Below are positions 1 through 8,550 of a stretch of DNA of 14,466 bases, piece by piece. Source of the DNA: Myxococcales bacterium (GTDB lineage Bacteria; Myxococcota; Polyangia; Fen-1088); contig PMBY01000168.1 in NCBI GenBank assembly GCA_003153875.1, positions 9,723-24,188 on the forward strand. The letters are read 5' to 3'. The notes under the pieces were generated by a model. The model was not told where the DNA came from. It saw only the letters and a program-made list of their open reading frames with translations, and made no database searches. The translations under genes were made by a program, and so were the position numbers. Every line of letters begins with the position of its first letter. Position 1 is the first letter of the stretch.

Positions 1-2604
<2,604 letters not shown>

Positions 2605-2613
2605 GTGACCACG

Positions 2614-3255
2614 ATGCCGCAGGGGTGGCGCCATTCGGCCGCAGTCCTGTTTCTGGTGGGGTGTGGTCGGACCGCTATGAATAGCCCGCCATCCACCACG
2701 ATCGACGCAGGGACCAGCACCGACGCTTCGGTCAGGGACGTGGGCGGCTTTGCTGATACGCAGATCTCCGCGAACGACTCAGGTGACACTGGATCGGCCG
2801 GGCCGTGCGGCTTCCAAGTTACCTTCCAAATCGTTGCGGCGCCCGCTGAGTCGTTTTGTGCCTACGGGTGTGACGCCCTTTCGACGATGGCATTTGCCTC
2901 TGACTCCACGCGACTCACGGCTAGCGACATCGCGGAGCCAATTTGCGTTGCCATTTGCGATCAGTGCGACGCGCTCCCGCTTTGTCACTCTTGTCCAGGC
3001 CCGGGCCCGTTCCCAGCCACAGGGATCAGACGGGTTTGGGATGGGAGTTACTTCGCCAGCGGTGGAACCTGCGGTGCGCGAGCTTGCCGGGGACCTCGCC
3101 TCTGCGCGCCTGCGGGCCACTACATCGGGGAATTCTGCGCGATGCGAGGTGTGGTATCGGACAACTACTGTACTCTGCAGCCAGACACGGCTTGCGCCAC
3201 CGTCGAGTTCGACCTGCCAGCGACCACGACGGTCGCAGTGGAAATCGGTCCGTAG
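2614..3255 (+). CDS. Cys-rich putative lipoprotein, function unknown
   Basis: I do not recognise a family. Starting at ATG 2614 the protein has 213 residues; a GTG at 2605, abutting the uvrA stop, is an alternative. I prefer ATG 2614 because AGGTG lies 6 bases upstream and it gives a short signal peptide: basic start, AVLFL core, lipobox LVGC with C17. A Ser/Thr/Asp-rich linker follows to about residue 60, then a domain with more than a dozen Cys (CAYGC, CDQCDALPLCHSC, CGARACRG), which suggests disulfides in an exported protein. It ends in a Thr/Val-rich strand-like tail. Codon use is less GC-biased than in uvrA, which may mean a recently acquired or fast-evolving gene. It could be co-transcribed with uvrA by position, but a shared role is unlikely. 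It converges on another Cys-rich lipoprotein. Confidence 0.7.
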   Translation: MPQGWRHSAAVLFLVGCGRTAMNSPPSTTIDAGTSTDASVRDVGGFADTQISANDSGDTGSAGPCGFQVTFQIVAAPAESFCAYGCDALSTMAFASDSTRLTASDIAEPICVAICDQCDALPLCHSCPGPGPFPATGIRRVWDGSYFASGGTCGARACRGPRLCAPAGHYIGEFCAMRGVVSDNYCTLQPDTACATVEFDLPATTTVAVEIGP

Positions 3256-3326
3256 AGTGCATCTAGGGGGAGAGGCAGAACTGCGGAGCCATCGGGCAAT
3301 GCGGCTCGACGCAGCCGCCGCCTGAC

Positions 3327-4499
3327 TCACCCGGTTCCGCCGTCGGCGGATCCGGTCGGACAAGTGGAACCCAGCGGCTGACAGGTGCCTACGACGCACA
3401 CGAGGAACCTGCCGCAGGGGTTGTTCGCGTCGCAGGTATCTCCCGAGGCGCCTAGTGCGGTTGGCACCACGCATGTCGCGTTCGAGCAGACTGCGGGCGC
3501 AAGGCAAGGGCCCAGGCCGGCCCAGCCCGAGTCATCGCACAGCTGCCCCAGTGTCGCGCGCTGCAAGCAGGTGAGGCCGCCGTCCCCAGCGCTGCAGTAG
3601 GATGCAGCATTGCACTGCAGACCAGCGCCGCAGTCCCCAGCGGCGAGGCAGATCGAGCCGGCAGCGGCCGAGCAAGTGGTGCCGGCCGCACAGTGCGTGT
3701 TGGTACCGTTGCAGGGCTGGCCAGACGCCGCAGGTGCTGTGCAAGTGCCCTGGTAGGTACTGGAAGGCCCAAGGCACTGGAGATCGCCTTCGCATCCGAC
3801 AACCGGTGTGCCTCTCAGATCGCAGGGTTGTCCTTGCTTGGCGTACACAATCGTGTGTGCGTCGGTGCAAAGCCCAGTCCCAAGGTTGCAGAAACTGCCG
3901 TTCGGGCAAGAGGAAGCGGTGCACGCGCCGCCCAGTGGAATTCCGGCTCGGCAGGTCGAGCAGGCCGTGCCACCACTCGGGCAGTCGTTGCTCTGACACT
4001 GGCTCGGGTAGGCACACACGGCTCCCTCGGGCCCCTTGCCGCCTGCCAGGCAGGCCGGGAAAACGTAGAGGGCGATGTCAGTGCAGGTCAGCGCGGCGAG
4101 CGTGTCGAGGCAGGCCGCGACGTTGGCAACGGTCCGGTTCGAGTCTGCGTTGAAGTAGTAGTCCGGGCAGGACCTGGCGACCTCGATGTAGTCTTGCACT
4201 GAGGTTCCGGTGCAGACAGCTCGGCGCTGGGCCTGCGCCATGATGGCGGCCCGGCACACATCCAAAGGAGTCATCGCGACAGCACCGTCGCGGGCACTGG
4301 TCGCACTGCCTCCCGCCGCGCCAGTTCCAGTCCCGCCCGCCCCGCCCGCCGCAACTCCGCCAGCGCCTCCCGCCGCGCCTCCTCCGCCGCTGCCCACGGC
4401 GCCATCAGCCGGACTCGCCGAGTTGCCACCCGAATGACAGGCAGACAGAGCGAGACTCGCAAGAAGAACAGCAAACAAACAGGCCAACCAGAAGCGCAT
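3327..4499 (-). CDS. Cys-rich surface lipoprotein with Gly/Ala linker
   Basis: Putative outer-membrane or surface lipoprotein of 390 residues, function unknown. I chose ATG 4499 because the protein then begins MRFWLACLFAVLLASLALSAC, a compact signal peptide with lipobox LSAC and C21. An in-frame GTG at 4514 adds five residues with no better signal. Residues about 24-65 are a Gly/Ala low-complexity linker, then a helical segment (LDVCRAAIMAQAQRR) with scattered Cys. From about residue 150 there are repeated modules of the type GxxCxxxxxCxxGxxCxxxxGxC, resembling the Dickkopf-like Cys-rich regions predicted in many myxobacterial lipoproteins; that family assignment is inference. No catalytic motif is seen. 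The gene is convergent with the lipoprotein gene on its left, with 71 bases between the stops. Confidence 0.8.
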   Translation of the reverse strand: MRFWLACLFAVLLASLALSACHSGGNSASPADGAVGSGGGGAAGGAGGVAAGGAGGTGTGAAGGSATSARDGAVAMTPLDVCRAAIMAQAQRRAVCTGTSVQDYIEVARSCPDYYFNADSNRTVANVAACLDTLAALTCTDIALYVFPACLAGGKGPEGAVCAYPSQCQSNDCPSGGTACSTCRAGIPLGGACTASSCPNGSFCNLGTGLCTDAHTIVYAKQGQPCDLRGTPVVGCEGDLQCLGPSSTYQGTCTAPAASGQPCNGTNTHCAAGTTCSAAAGSICLAAGDCGAGLQCNAASYCSAGDGGLTCLQRATLGQLCDDSGWAGLGPCLAPAVCSNATCVVPTALGASGDTCDANNPCGRFLVCVVGTCQPLGSTCPTGSADGGTG

Positions 4500-4588
4500 G
4501 GCCCGATGATACACGGATCCCGCCCCACCAGACGATCGGGGCGCTGGGCCGCCCGGCGGAACTCAGCTAGAGTTGCAGAAGACAAGCT

Positions 4589-4996
4589 ATGCCAGACGCC
4601 ATGGCCCGGGAGGGAATGAATGCTTCGCTGAAGTCAGTTTTCGTTCCCGCGATCCGCAAACTTGGATTCAAGGGAACTCTTCCCCATTTTCGGAGAACGC
4701 ACGATGGGCGTGTCGACCTGCTTACCGTTCAATTTGACCGTCGCGGCGGCAGATTTGTTGTTGAGATCTCGAGGTGCGGTTCTGAGGGCGTGACGACGCC
4801 GTGGGGGAAGCACATCGCGGCCAGCAAAGCTACAGCCCATGACGTGCATCCGGATCTCAGGCACCGGCTTGGATCGCCAGAACCCGGCATCGATGGGCAT
4901 TGGTTCCGGTTCGACGACGGGACCGCTTCCCTGGCGGTCGCGCGGTCACTATGCACATACCTGGGCGAGGCCGAGCGGTGGTGGTCGGCTAGATAA
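4589..4996 (+). CDS. DUF4304-like protein
   Basis: A 135-residue soluble protein with the layout of DUF4304: an N-terminal ASLKSVFVPAIRKLGFKG segment, then HFRR, the strand pair DLLTVQFDRRGGRFVVEIS, and a C-terminal helix with LGEAERWW. The molecular function of this family is not known. ATG 4589 is the longest start. In-frame ATG 4616 would give MNASLK, where many family members begin, but its GGGAGGG sits almost against the start codon, so the choice stays open. The gene stands alone, divergent from the lipoprotein gene to its left and convergent with rnpB. Its base composition is lower in GC than the housekeeping genes nearby. Confidence 0.72.
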   Translation: MPDAMAREGMNASLKSVFVPAIRKLGFKGTLPHFRRTHDGRVDLLTVQFDRRGGRFVVEISRCGSEGVTTPWGKHIAASKATAHDVHPDLRHRLGSPEPGIDGHWFRFDDGTASLAVARSLCTYLGEAERWWSAR

Positions 4997-5051
4997 CCCG
5001 CCGGATCATTCGCCCTTACCAGCCGGCCGACAAGCCGGAGCGTATGGCGCA

Positions 5052-5114
5052 GCCGCGCCGAGAACCGGCCCGGAGCGTACTTCGGTACGTGAGGACCGGA
5101 AGCGCAGGCGCGGC
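5052..5114. other. Nested inverted-repeat (hairpin) element with UUCG loop
   Basis: An outer 8-base arm GCCGCGCC (5052-5059) is the exact reverse complement of GGCGCGGC (5107-5114). Inside it, CGTAC (5076-5080) and GTACG (5085-5089) enclose a TTCG tetraloop, and CCGG-containing arms lie between the two. As RNA this would fold as a long interrupted stem-loop capped by a stable UUCG loop. It sits between two convergent transcription units (the DUF4304 gene and rnpB), where a bidirectional terminator or a REP-like palindromic element would be expected. No T-tract follows on either strand. Confidence 0.5.
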
Positions 5115-5130
5115 AAGCCAGACGCCTGAA

Positions 5131-5206
5131 TCGCGTGGGGAGCCGGCGAGCTTCGCTCGCCGCGCACCATCGCGGGAGGGTTTGGGAACCCTCTCAGGGT
5201 TCCCAT
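5131..5206 (+). repeat. Dispersed modular repeat, copy A (short form)
   Basis: The left module (5131-5179) and right module (5186-5206) match the ends of the element at 7561-7748 almost base for base. The left module carries the hairpin GGCGAGC-TTC-GCTCGCC. The right module carries GAACCCT-CTC-AGGGTTC, which flanking bases extend to a 9-bp stem in this copy. Here only 6 bases separate the modules; copy B has about 118. No target-site duplication or coding capacity is seen. Confidence 0.75.
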
Positions 5207-5260
5207 CACAATCGTCGGCCGTCGGCTATTCGAAGCGCCAGCGCCCCTCCAAGTACAAAT

Positions 5261-5677
5261 GGCTTCCCGTTGGAGTCCGGCTGTAAGCCGGGTTCTGTAC
5301 CCGCGTCCGTTACCTCGCGCGGGCGATGGTCATTCCTCTAGGCCGCCCGTTGCCGAGCGGCTCGTGCGACCAACTTGGAACCTGGTGTCGACGCGGGCCA
5401 CGTCGGCGGGGAAACCCCGCGGCTCCGATTCGGTCTTGCTCCAGGTGGGGTTTGCCATGCCCCTCCCGTCACCGGGAGAGCGGTGTGCTCTTACCACGCC
5501 GTTTCACCCTTGCCTGACCACGCGGTTGCCCGCGCGCTCAGGCGGTTTGTTTTCTGTTGCACTTTCCTTCGAGTCATCTCGACTGGCCGTTAACCAGCAC
5601 CCTGCCCATGGAGCCCGGACTTTCCTCGACGGCGACGAGCGCCGGCGCGACCATCCACCGAACTCCAGCGGGAAGCC
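5261..5677 (-). ncRNA. rnpB: RNase P RNA (bacterial class A)
   Basis: The catalytic RNA of RNase P, which removes 5' leaders from tRNA precursors. The minus strand carries the conserved blocks in order: GAGGAAAGTCCGGGCTCC (5610-5627), the GTGAAACGGCGTGGTAAGAGC block read across 5487-5507, GGCAAACCCCACCTGGAGCAA downstream of it, AGAGGAATGAC, and ACAGAACCCGGCTTA (5284-5298). The ends are set by a P1 helix: GGCTTCCCG... at 5677 pairs with ...CGGGAAGCC at 5261, about 20 bp with one mismatch and one G-U. The length is about 417 nt, normal for class A. A TATACT box lies 7 bases before the 5' end. Protein reading frames across this region are artefacts. Confidence 0.95.
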
Positions 5678-5683
5678 GACCCG

Positions 5684-5689
5684 AGTATA
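5684..5689 (-). promoter_or_regulatory. -10 box of the rnpB promoter
   Basis: TATACT on the minus strand ends 7 bases before the predicted 5' end of the P1 helix (5677), as expected for a sigma70-type -10. No convincing -35 hexamer is seen 16-18 bases upstream in the GC-rich spacer. The box lies just after the stop of the zinc-ribbon gene, so rnpB probably has its own start as well as any read-through. Confidence 0.6.
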
Positions 5690-5714
5690 GCGCGCCTGCG
5701 GGCCGCGCCTGCGC

Positions 5715-6452
5715 CTATTCTGCCGCGGGAGAGGAGGACTCATTTTTCATGATCTCCTCCCAGTAAATGATGCGGTGGCAGTACGGGCAGGTCTCAAGCG
5801 TGTTGCCCCTCTGCAGGGTGTTGTACAGCTGGGGCGGAACGTTCATGTTGCAGCCCAGGCAGGTGCCGTTGCGAACCGTGGCCACGGCCAGGCCGCGGCG
5901 CATTCGGATGGCGCCGTAGCGCTTGAGATAGTCAGGGCGAATTCCGGCTGCGACTTTGTCGCGCGTGACCTGCAGGGCGTCGATCTTCTTCTGCACCTCG
6001 GCCATCTTGCTGCGGGCGATCTCGCCGTCCTTCTCGATCGAACTGCGCAGGCCCTTGAGCTCGTCGGCGCGTTCGGCCAAGACCTTCTCCTTGGACTGGA
6101 TGGCTTCGACCAGCTTGGCGACCTCGGCCTCGCGCGTCTGTGCGCTCTCGCGGGTCTGCTCGATTTCGCGCTGGGCGGCGACGTATTCCTTGGAATTCTT
6201 GGCCAGCGACAGCTTGTGCTTGGCGCCGCTGACGGTGGCTTCTTCGGTCTGAAGCTGGCTCTTCTGTTCGCTGTAGTAGCGTTGGGTCTCGGTCAGTTGC
6301 GTGCGTTCGCTGTCCAGCAGGACTTCCACTCGGGCGAGATCGCTCTGTGAAGCTTGTAGTTTTGCTGGGATGGCTTTGAGCGCGTTTTCAAGTTCCTGAA
6401 TCTGGGCGTCGAACTGTTGTAGTTCTTCCAAACGCTTAAGCTGGTCGCGCAA
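5715..6452 (-). CDS. Coiled-coil C4 zinc-ribbon protein (DUF164/CT398-type)
   Basis: A 245-residue cytoplasmic protein. Residues 1-165 are a long antiparallel coiled coil rich in Glu, Lys, Gln and Ala. Residues 198-225 are a zinc ribbon with C198LGC201 and C222PYC225, and the tail is short and acidic. This is the zf-RING_7 / DUF164 architecture; a role in RNA or protein transactions has been proposed for relatives but not settled. The start is TTG 6452 (TTG CGC GAC CAG), fixed by a full AGGAGGT four bases upstream and by alignment with the family N-terminus (xxLxxLxxLQxxDxxI). It lies between tRNA-Ile2 (75 bases upstream) and rnpB (37 bases downstream), all on one strand; genes of this family are often next to rnpB. 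Confidence 0.9.
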   Translation of the reverse strand: MRDQLKRLEELQQFDAQIQELENALKAIPAKLQASQSDLARVEVLLDSERTQLTETQRYYSEQKSQLQTEEATVSGAKHKLSLAKNSKEYVAAQREIEQTRESAQTREAEVAKLVEAIQSKEKVLAERADELKGLRSSIEKDGEIARSKMAEVQKKIDALQVTRDKVAAGIRPDYLKRYGAIRMRRGLAVATVRNGTCLGCNMNVPPQLYNTLQRGNTLETCPYCHRIIYWEEIMKNESSSPAAE

Positions 6453-6456
6453 CTGT

Positions 6457-6463
6457 ACCTCCT
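6457..6463 (-). promoter_or_regulatory. Strong Shine-Dalgarno fixing a TTG start
   Basis: AGGAGGT on the minus strand, four bases before TTG 6452. It is the best ribosome-binding site I saw in the window and decides the non-ATG start of the zinc-ribbon gene. A rare start codon with an excellent Shine-Dalgarno may moderate translation. Confidence 0.8.
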
Positions 6464-6527
6464 GAGCTCCTCGTCGAGCTGCTCATGCTGCAAGTGAATA
6501 TAGACATTCCGGCGGCTGTGGGTCGAG

Positions 6528-6600
6528 TGGGCCCACCTGGATTCGAACCAGGGACCGAGCGGTTATGAGCCGCCAGCTCTGACCGCTGAGCTATGGGCCC
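6528..6600 (-). tRNA. tRNA-Ile2 (anticodon CAT, lysidine type)
   Basis: A complete 73-base cloverleaf on the minus strand: acceptor GGGCCCA/TGGGCCC, D arm GCTC/GAGC, anticodon stem GGCGG/CCGCT around loop CTCATAA, T arm CCTGG-TTCGAAT-CCAGG, discriminator A. CCA is not encoded. The CAT anticodon alone would read as Met. The acceptor has C4-G69 and C5-G68, the pairs used by TilS, and the loop and arms resemble E. coli tRNA-Ile2. I therefore call it the AUA-decoding tRNA whose C34 becomes lysidine. Elongator tRNA-Met shares the loop but usually lacks these acceptor pairs. Confidence 0.88.
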
Positions 6601-6613
6601 AGCCTTGCGAAAA

Positions 6614-6631
6614 GTTCTTGTCAACAAGAAC
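6614..6631. promoter_or_regulatory. 8-bp inverted repeat at the predicted tRNA transcript start
   Basis: GTTCTTGT and ACAAGAAC flank a 2-base centre. It overlaps the expected transcription start of the tRNA-Ile2 unit, 14 bases before the mature tRNA. It could be an operator for a dimeric regulator. A hairpin in the 5' leader is less likely because the 2-base loop is too tight. Confidence 0.4.
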
Positions 6632-6635
6632 ACGA

Positions 6636-6664
6636 AGAATACCGATCCCTACCTGACCTGTCCA
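6636..6664 (-). promoter_or_regulatory. Sigma70-like promoter for tRNA-Ile2 / zinc-ribbon / rnpB
   Basis: On the minus strand, TGGACA (6664-6659) and TATTCT (6641-6636) are separated by exactly 17 bases, with predicted initiation near 6629. Each box differs from consensus at one or two positions. It lies between the uppP stop and tRNA-Ile2 and would drive the tRNA and probably the genes after it. Confidence 0.55.
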
Positions 6665-6670
6665 GGTAGG
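6648..6670. promoter_or_regulatory. Inverted repeat downstream of uppP, over the -35 region
   Basis: CCTACCTG (6648-6655) and CAGGTAGG (6663-6670) form an 8-bp stem with a 7-base loop, 43 bases after the uppP stop. It overlaps the -35 box of the tRNA promoter. It could end uppP transcription, but no T-tract follows, or it could be a binding site. Confidence 0.35.
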
Positions 6671-6712
6671 AGTTTGGTCCATGTCCTGATAGCCGCAGCG
6701 CACCGACGTTCA

Positions 6713-7516
6713 CTAGGCCAACTTCCCGGCGAGAACAGCGGCGAGAAGTGAGAGCCCCAGCGCCACTCGGTAGATTACGAAGGAGTACGTGGTTCGTGTT
6801 CGGAGGAAGCGCAAGAGCCATCGAATGCACAGGTATCCTGACACGCCCGCCGCGACCAAGCCAGTGAGCAGGGCCGAGATTCCCACGTCGTGATTGTGCA
6901 GCAACTTGGGAAGCTCGAAGACGGCCGCCGCAGCCACCGCCGGAATCGACAGCAGAAATGAGAAGCGGGCGGCTGCATCGCGCCGCAGACCGATGGCCAT
7001 GCCGACGGCGAGGGTAATCCCGGAGCGCGAAACGCCAGGAACCAGGGCCAGGGTTTGCCCCAGTCCGATGAGGAGAGCGTCGCGCAGGGTGAGCGAATCC
7101 ATGGCGCGCTCGTGGCGCGCCAGGCGTTCGACCAGGGCCATCACCAGGCCGACCACGATCAGCGAGGTGCCAATGACCGCGAGCGTGCGCAGGGGGCCCT
7201 CCACCAGGTGTCGCAAGAGGACGCCAGCGATTCCGATGGGCACGGTGCCCGCCACCAGATAGAGAACCATACGTGCCTCGGGGCCGTGTCGCCGCTTGGG
7301 ATCGGCCAGCGCGGTCACCATGCCGGAAAGGTCGCGCAAGAAGAAAAGGATCACAGCCAGCAGAGTGCCCAACTGGATGACCGCGGTGAAGGCAGCCCCG
7401 GCGTCTGGCCAGCCGAACAAGGCCGGCGCGATCCGCAGGTGTGCTGTCGAAGAAATGGGCAGAAACTCGGTGAGTCCCTGAATGATGCCGAGAACGATGG
7501 CCTGGACGATGGTCAA
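6713..7516 (-). CDS. uppP: Undecaprenyl-diphosphatase (BacA/UppP type)
   Basis: Integral membrane enzyme that dephosphorylates undecaprenyl diphosphate to recycle the lipid carrier for peptidoglycan and other surface polymers; extra copies confer bacitracin resistance. The signatures are EFLPISSTAH (residues 17-26) and PGVSRSG (160-166, R164), with several hydrophobic helices and a length of 267, normal for the family. I chose TTG 7516 because family members start only a few residues before VQAIVLGIIQGLTE. The frame stays open to ATG 7600, but those 28 extra residues are encoded partly by a dispersed repeat (7561-7748) and do not resemble the family. No clear Shine-Dalgarno precedes TTG 7516, so the exact start is uncertain. 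Confidence 0.93.
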   Translation of the reverse strand: MTIVQAIVLGIIQGLTEFLPISSTAHLRIAPALFGWPDAGAAFTAVIQLGTLLAVILFFLRDLSGMVTALADPKRRHGPEARMVLYLVAGTVPIGIAGVLLRHLVEGPLRTLAVIGTSLIVVGLVMALVERLARHERAMDSLTLRDALLIGLGQTLALVPGVSRSGITLAVGMAIGLRRDAAARFSFLLSIPAVAAAAVFELPKLLHNHDVGISALLTGLVAAGVSGYLCIRWLLRFLRTRTTYSFVIYRVALGLSLLAAVLAGKLA

Positions 7517-7560
7517 AGTGCGCGCAGCATAGCGCGAGGTCTGTCGCAGGCCTGGACTTT

Positions 7561-7748
7561 TCGCGTGGGGAACCGGCGAGCTTTGCTCGCCGCGCACCAT
7601 CGCGCGAGGCCGAGCGCGAGGGCGCGAGCGCAGCGAGCGGGTGTGGTGGGGCAGGTGCAGGTCCCGAAGTCCCCGCAGGGGGAAGCGAGCGGGGTGCCGG
7701 TGGCGGGTGCGGGGCCGAAGGCAGAGCGAACCCTCTCAGGGTTCCCAT
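7561..7748 (+). repeat. Dispersed modular repeat, copy B (long form)
   Basis: The left module (7561-7609) has the hairpin GGCGAGC-TTT-GCTCGCC and the right module (7728-7748) has GAACCCT-CTC-AGGGTTC. Both nearly match copy A at 5131-5206, in the same orientation. The roughly 118-base centre, absent from copy A, is very GC-rich with CGAGCG-type runs and a GTCCCGAAGTCCCCGCAGGG segment. The element fills the gap between the DUF3467 stop and uppP. On the minus strand it supplies in-frame ATGs that extend the uppP frame artificially. Confidence 0.75.
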
Positions 7749-7749
7749 G

Positions 7750-8061
7750 TCAACTGATGGAATTCGGCTCGATGGGTGGGGCGGGACCAACTTCCTCGAT
7801 TTTGCCGAAGACCTGCTCGTAGCGGGCAATGTTGGACTCCAGCGCGCGCAGCATGCGTTTGGCGTGGCGAGGCGATGAAATGATGCGCGAGCGGACCCGG
7901 GCGCGCGGCACGCCCGGCTGGACGAAGACGAAGTCCAGGACGAACTCGGCGTCGGTGTGATTGATGAAGACCAGATTGGCGTAGGCGCCCTGGGAGGTCG
8001 TCTCGTCGATGTCGATTTGGATCTGCTGAGCTTGCACAGGCGGTTTGGTTTGTTCGGACAT
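7750..8061 (-). CDS. DUF3467 protein
   Basis: A 103-residue soluble protein matching DUF3467 over most of its length: IQIDIDETTSQGAYANLVFINHT..., then a strand DAEFVLDFVFVQPG, Arg-rich RARVRSRIISSPRHAKRML, and a C-terminal helix ending YEQVFGKIE. The family is small and its biochemical role is not established. ATG 8061 is the only sensible start; no strong Shine-Dalgarno is seen. It is divergent from ruvX with 60 bases between the start codons, so the two probably share a regulatory region. Its stop is 2 bases from repeat copy B. Confidence 0.85.
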   Translation of the reverse strand: MSEQTKPPVQAQQIQIDIDETTSQGAYANLVFINHTDAEFVLDFVFVQPGVPRARVRSRIISSPRHAKRMLRALESNIARYEQVFGKIEEVGPAPPIEPNSIS

Positions 8062-8121
8062 AGGCGAAGTTGTACCGCGACGCCAAGATTCGCGAAAGAC
8101 GTTGTAGACTACGAGCCCGCA

Positions 8122-8550
8122 ATGAACAGGGTCATCGGCATCGACCTCGGCTCGCGTCGCATCGGCGTGGCTCTATCCGATGGCCTGGGGCTGACGGCCC
8201 AGCCGCATGCCACCATAGCGCGCCACGGAGGCAAGCGCGACATCGAGGCCATCGCTGCGCAGGTTAACGCCGTGGGCGCGGGGCGCATCGTGGTGGGCCT
8301 GCCGCTGGATTCCGAAGGCGAGGAAGGGCTGGCCGCGCTGCGGGCGCGCGCCTTTGCCGAGAAGCTGCACGCGGCGCTGGCTGTGCCGGTCGATCTCATC
8401 GACGAGAGCTTCAGCACGGTGGAGGCCGAAGTTCCGCTGCTGGCCGCGGATGTTTCGCGGGCGCGGCGCAAACAGGTGGTGGACAAGCTGGCCGCCGCGG
8501 TGATCTTGCAGCGCTGGCTGGACTCACACCACCGGGAGATGGCGCGATGA
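8122..8550 (+). CDS. ruvX: RuvX/YqgF, putative pre-16S rRNA nuclease / Holliday junction resolvase
   Basis: An RNase H-fold nuclease of 142 residues. YqgF is implicated in 5' processing of pre-16S rRNA; Holliday-junction cleavage has also been reported for the family. Motifs: GIDLGSRRIGVALSD with catalytic D8; IVVGLPLDSEGEEG (residues 57-69); DESFST with E95; and DKLAAAVILQRWL with D121. These are the expected acidic residues. ATG 8122 is chosen because the family starts two to four residues before the GIDLG strand; a longer open frame reaches 7957 but would overlap the divergent DUF3467 gene. Its TGA overlaps the mltG start by four bases (ATGA), so the two are translationally coupled. Confidence 0.95.
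   Translation: MNRVIGIDLGSRRIGVALSDGLGLTAQPHATIARHGGKRDIEAIAAQVNAVGAGRIVVGLPLDSEGEEGLAALRARAFAEKLHAALAVPVDLIDESFSTVEAEVPLLAADVSRARRKQVVDKLAAAVILQRWLDSHHREMAR

Noticed and set aside
3301..3318. GCGGCT/AGCCGC hairpin between the convergent lipoprotein genes as a terminator
   Set aside because: The stem is only 6 bp and no T-tract follows on either strand, so a terminator call is not supported.
5259..5690. A 143-codon plus-strand frame
   Set aside because: It lies over RNase P RNA; the conserved RNA blocks and P1 helix explain the sequence.
8062..8121. Divergent promoters between the DUF3467 gene and ruvX
   Set aside because: TAGACT at 8105-8110 could be a -10 for ruvX, but no -35 lies at a proper distance and nothing convincing is seen on the other strand.
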